A DNA stretch of 64,000 nucleotides from Mesorhizobium sp. B2-8-5 (GTDB lineage: Bacteria > Pseudomonadota > Alphaproteobacteria > Rhizobiales > Rhizobiaceae). This document shows, in pieces, positions 62,324 to 64,000 of this stretch. Position numbers and translations under genes: made by a program. The stretch's first letter is position 1. Each line of letters begins with the position of its first letter. The stretch lies in the NCBI RefSeq assembly GCF_006440675.2, contig NZ_CP083951.1, positions 4,683,501 through 4,747,500 on the forward strand, in the 5' to 3' direction. The notes beneath the pieces were generated by a model, which was not told where the DNA came from, searched no databases, and was given only the letters and a program-made list of their open reading frames with translations.

Positions 62324-63684
62324 CAATTCCCCGCCTGCTGCTGCGGCAAGAGATAGCCGGTTGTGGAACGATCGAGCACGAGGTAGCGGGCGGCAGCCGC
62401 CTTGACTTCATCGGCGGTCACGTTGCGGATGCGGTCCGGCCATTCCTGGACGTCCTTGACATTGCCGCCCGTGGCAAGCGTCGAGCCATACATGTTGGCC
62501 ATGTCGTCCTGCTTGTCGCGCGCAAAGATCATGGAGCGCACATAGCGGGTCTTGGCCCGCTCCAGCTCATCGTCGCTCACGCCGTCCTTGACGATGCGGG
62601 CGATCTCGGCATCGACAGCCGCCTCGACATCGGCAAGCCTGGCGTCGCCGCGCGGGGCGCCATAGACGGTGAAGTTGGTGGCGTCGAGCATGGTGCCCTG
62701 GAAGTAGGCGCCGGCCTCTGAGGCGATACCCTGCTTGACGACGAGCTGCTGGTACAACCTGCTGCGGTTGTCGCCGCCGAGGATCTCGGCAAGCAGGTCG
62801 AGCGCCTCGGCTTCGCCGGGCTTGGCCGTGTGATAGGACGGCACGACCCATTGCGTCGAAAAGCTCGGCACCGAGACGCGCGCGTCGGTGAGCGTCACCG
62901 TGCGCTTCGTGTTCTGCTCCGGCTCCACGGGGCGGATGCGCGGCCGCAGGTCCGGGCCGCGGGCGACCTTGCCGTAGGTGCGCCCGGCCATCGCCTTCAC
63001 CGCGTCGGGATCGACGTCGCCGGCCACCACCAGCACCGCGTTGTTCGGCCGGTAGTAGGCGTCGTAGAAGGCTTTCGCGTCCGGACGGTTCAACTGCTCC
63101 ATTTCCTGCATCCAGCCGATCACCGGAATGCGGTATCGCTGGTTCTGCCAGAGCGTCGCGTCGACCTCCTCGTCGAGCACCGCCTGCGGATTGCTGTCGA
63201 TGCGCGAACGGCGCTCCTCCAGGATCACGTCGCGCTCGGTCTTGATGACATCGTCTGTCAGGATGAGGTTGCGCATGCGATCGGCCTCGAAGCCCATCAT
63301 CTGTTCGAGGGCGGAAGGCGGCACCGTCTCGTGGAAGGCGGTGTAGTCGTAGGAGGTGAAGGCATTGTTGGAGCCGCCGATCTCGGACACGGCGCGGTCG
63401 AACTCGCCGGCGGCGTGGTTGGTCGTGGCCTTGAACATCAGGTGCTCGAAGAAATGCGCGATGCCGGATTTGCCGAGAGGCTCGTCGGCGCTGCCGATCT
63501 TGTACCAGACCATGTGAGTGACGATCGGGGCGCGGTGGTCCGGGATGACCACCACTTCCATGCCGTTGTCGAGCAGGAAATCCTTGACCTCGCCGTCATC
63601 GGCTGCGCGGGCCGGAGCGGCCGCCGCAAGCGCCAGCGCGCTGGCCAGAAGCGCTGCGCGCAGCCCAATTCCTGTTCGTCTCAT
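62323..63684 (-). CDS. M16 zinc metallopeptidase, catalytic subunit
   Basis: This 453-aa periplasmic protein has a signal peptide ([18 protein letters not shown]) and the inverted zinc motif HFFEH (77-81), with the distant Glu of EERRSR near 157. [21 protein letters not shown] comes from the later domain. The ATG at 63684 follows GGAGA; the frame up to 63732 is unsupported. It overlaps the non-catalytic partner gene. The pair resembles M16B peptidases that degrade peptides in the periplasm. Confidence 0.94.
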   Translation of the reverse strand: MRRTGIGLRAALLASALALAAAAPARAADDGEVKDFLLDNGMEVVVIPDHRAPIVTHMVWYKIGSADEPLGKSGIAHFFEHLMFKATTNHAAGEFDRAVSEIGGSNNAFTSYDYTAFHETVPPSALEQMMGFEADRMRNLILTDDVIKTERDVILEERRSRIDSNPQAVLDEEVDATLWQNQRYRIPVIGWMQEMEQLNRPDAKAFYDAYYRPNNAVLVVAGDVDPDAVKAMAGRTYGKVARGPDLRPRIRPVEPEQNTKRTVTLTDARVSVPSFSTQWVVPSYHTAKPGEAEALDLLAEILGGDNRSRLYQQLVVKQGIASEAGAYFQGTMLDATNFTVYGAPRGDARLADVEAAVDAEIARIVKDGVSDDELERAKTRYVRSMIFARDKQDDMANMYGSTLATGGNVKDVQEWPDRIRNVTADEVKAAAARYLVLDRSTTGYLLPQQQAGN

Positions 63685-63767
63685 CAAGTTCTCCGGTCGC
63701 GGTTGCGCGACGATAGGCAAGGTTGTTGGCAAGGCAAAGTGAATTGTGAGTCATTTTCGAGGCGGCG

Positions 63768-64000
63768 CTAGCCAACCTCGATGAAGCGAATGACCGTTTC
63801 GCCATAGCCCCGCTCGTCCACCACGGAAAAACCCGGGCCTGCCTCGAACGGCGCCGAGGCCGCCTCCTCGACCACGAACAAGGCGCCGGGCAACAGCCAG
63901 CCGCCGGCCTTGGCCGAGCGCAGCGCGCGTTCGCCAAGCCCCTTGCCATAGGGCGGGTCGGCGAAGATCAGGCCGAAGGGCGAGAGCGTGCCAGCCTCAC
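63768..64000 (-). CDS. rsmD: 16S rRNA (guanine966-N2)-methyltransferase, 3' part
   Basis: The last 77 codons of a gene running off the right edge. They include the catalytic motif FADPPYGKGLGERAL (NPPY-type DPPY), then GGWLLPGALFVVEE, GPGFSVVDERGYGETVIRFIEVG and the stop at 63768-63770. RsmD methylates G966 of 16S rRNA during small-subunit assembly. The gene is truncated only by the window end. Confidence 0.92.
   Translation of the reverse strand, partial: EAGTLSPFGLIFADPPYGKGLGERALRSAKAGGWLLPGALFVVEEAASAPFEAGPGFSVVDERGYGETVIRFIEVG

Overview
The window reads as a GC-rich alphaproteobacterial chromosome of the order Rhizobiales, most likely Mesorhizobium or a close relative. This is an inference from gene content and order: a DUF374 acyltransferase-kdtA-lpxK lipid A block beside DUF4170, a CysQ-like phosphatase and pmbA; an endonuclease-type MutL; DUF2093; epmA next to efp; a tandem M16 peptidase pair beside rsmD; and intergenic palindromes of a kind abundant in rhizobia. 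I recognised no rRNA, tRNA, CRISPR array or nodulation gene.

Region by region. 0.1-1.2 kb: two paralogous secreted proteins. 1.3-5.6 kb: a Tat-exported family 5 solute-binding protein and an MttB-family methyltransferase, divergent from a LysR regulator. 5.6-9.8 kb: an ABM-domain protein divergent from a GlxA-type regulator, mutL and a secreted protein. 9.9-12 kb: an EamA transporter divergent from LysR, then a palindromic repeat. 12-15 kb: a tail-anchored protein, DUF2093, a glycosyltransferase and a UDP-glucuronate decarboxylase-like SDR. 15-20.7 kb: the lipid A / Kdo block, cysQ-like and pmbA. 20.9-23.9 kb: a methyltransferase-glycosyltransferase fusion overlapping a second GT2. 23.9-26.6 kb: epmA, efp and a DUF5996 gene.

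26.7-30 kb looks acquired or rearranged. It has a frameshifted small gene, a 26-bp inverted repeat bracketing two paralogous membrane proteins, a duplicated fragment of a rhodanese gene, and a secreted protein with two identically spaced four-cysteine repeats. 30-32.7 kb is a probable sulfide/persulfide module: an ArsR-rhodanese regulator, a clean operator palindrome, an MBL hydrolase and an MFS transporter. 32.8-46.7 kb is mixed accessory metabolism: acyltransferase 3, beta-propeller, an alcohol dehydrogenase bracketed by a 22-bp direct repeat, a regulator, DUF899, an aminopeptidase lipoprotein, a methyltransferase, AraC/SDR, an MFS remnant, a cardiolipin synthase-like enzyme with an EEP phosphatase, and a BTAD-TPR regulator divergent from a VWA protein.

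47.8-54.5 kb is a LacI-controlled carbohydrate operon (binding protein, two permeases, GH127) with two operator palindromes and no ATPase gene. 54.6-60 kb holds an alpha/beta hydrolase, an outer-membrane protein, and a small convergent cluster of cytochrome P450, Stf0-like sulfotransferase, a second hydrolase and an unassigned protein that may make a tailored metabolite. 60-64 kb is a conserved patatin-M16-M16 operon and the 3' part of rsmD.

The best candidates for something undescribed are the repeat-bracketed membrane-protein pair, the ArsR-rhodanese module whose only cysteines are in the rhodanese loop, and the P450/sulfotransferase cluster.
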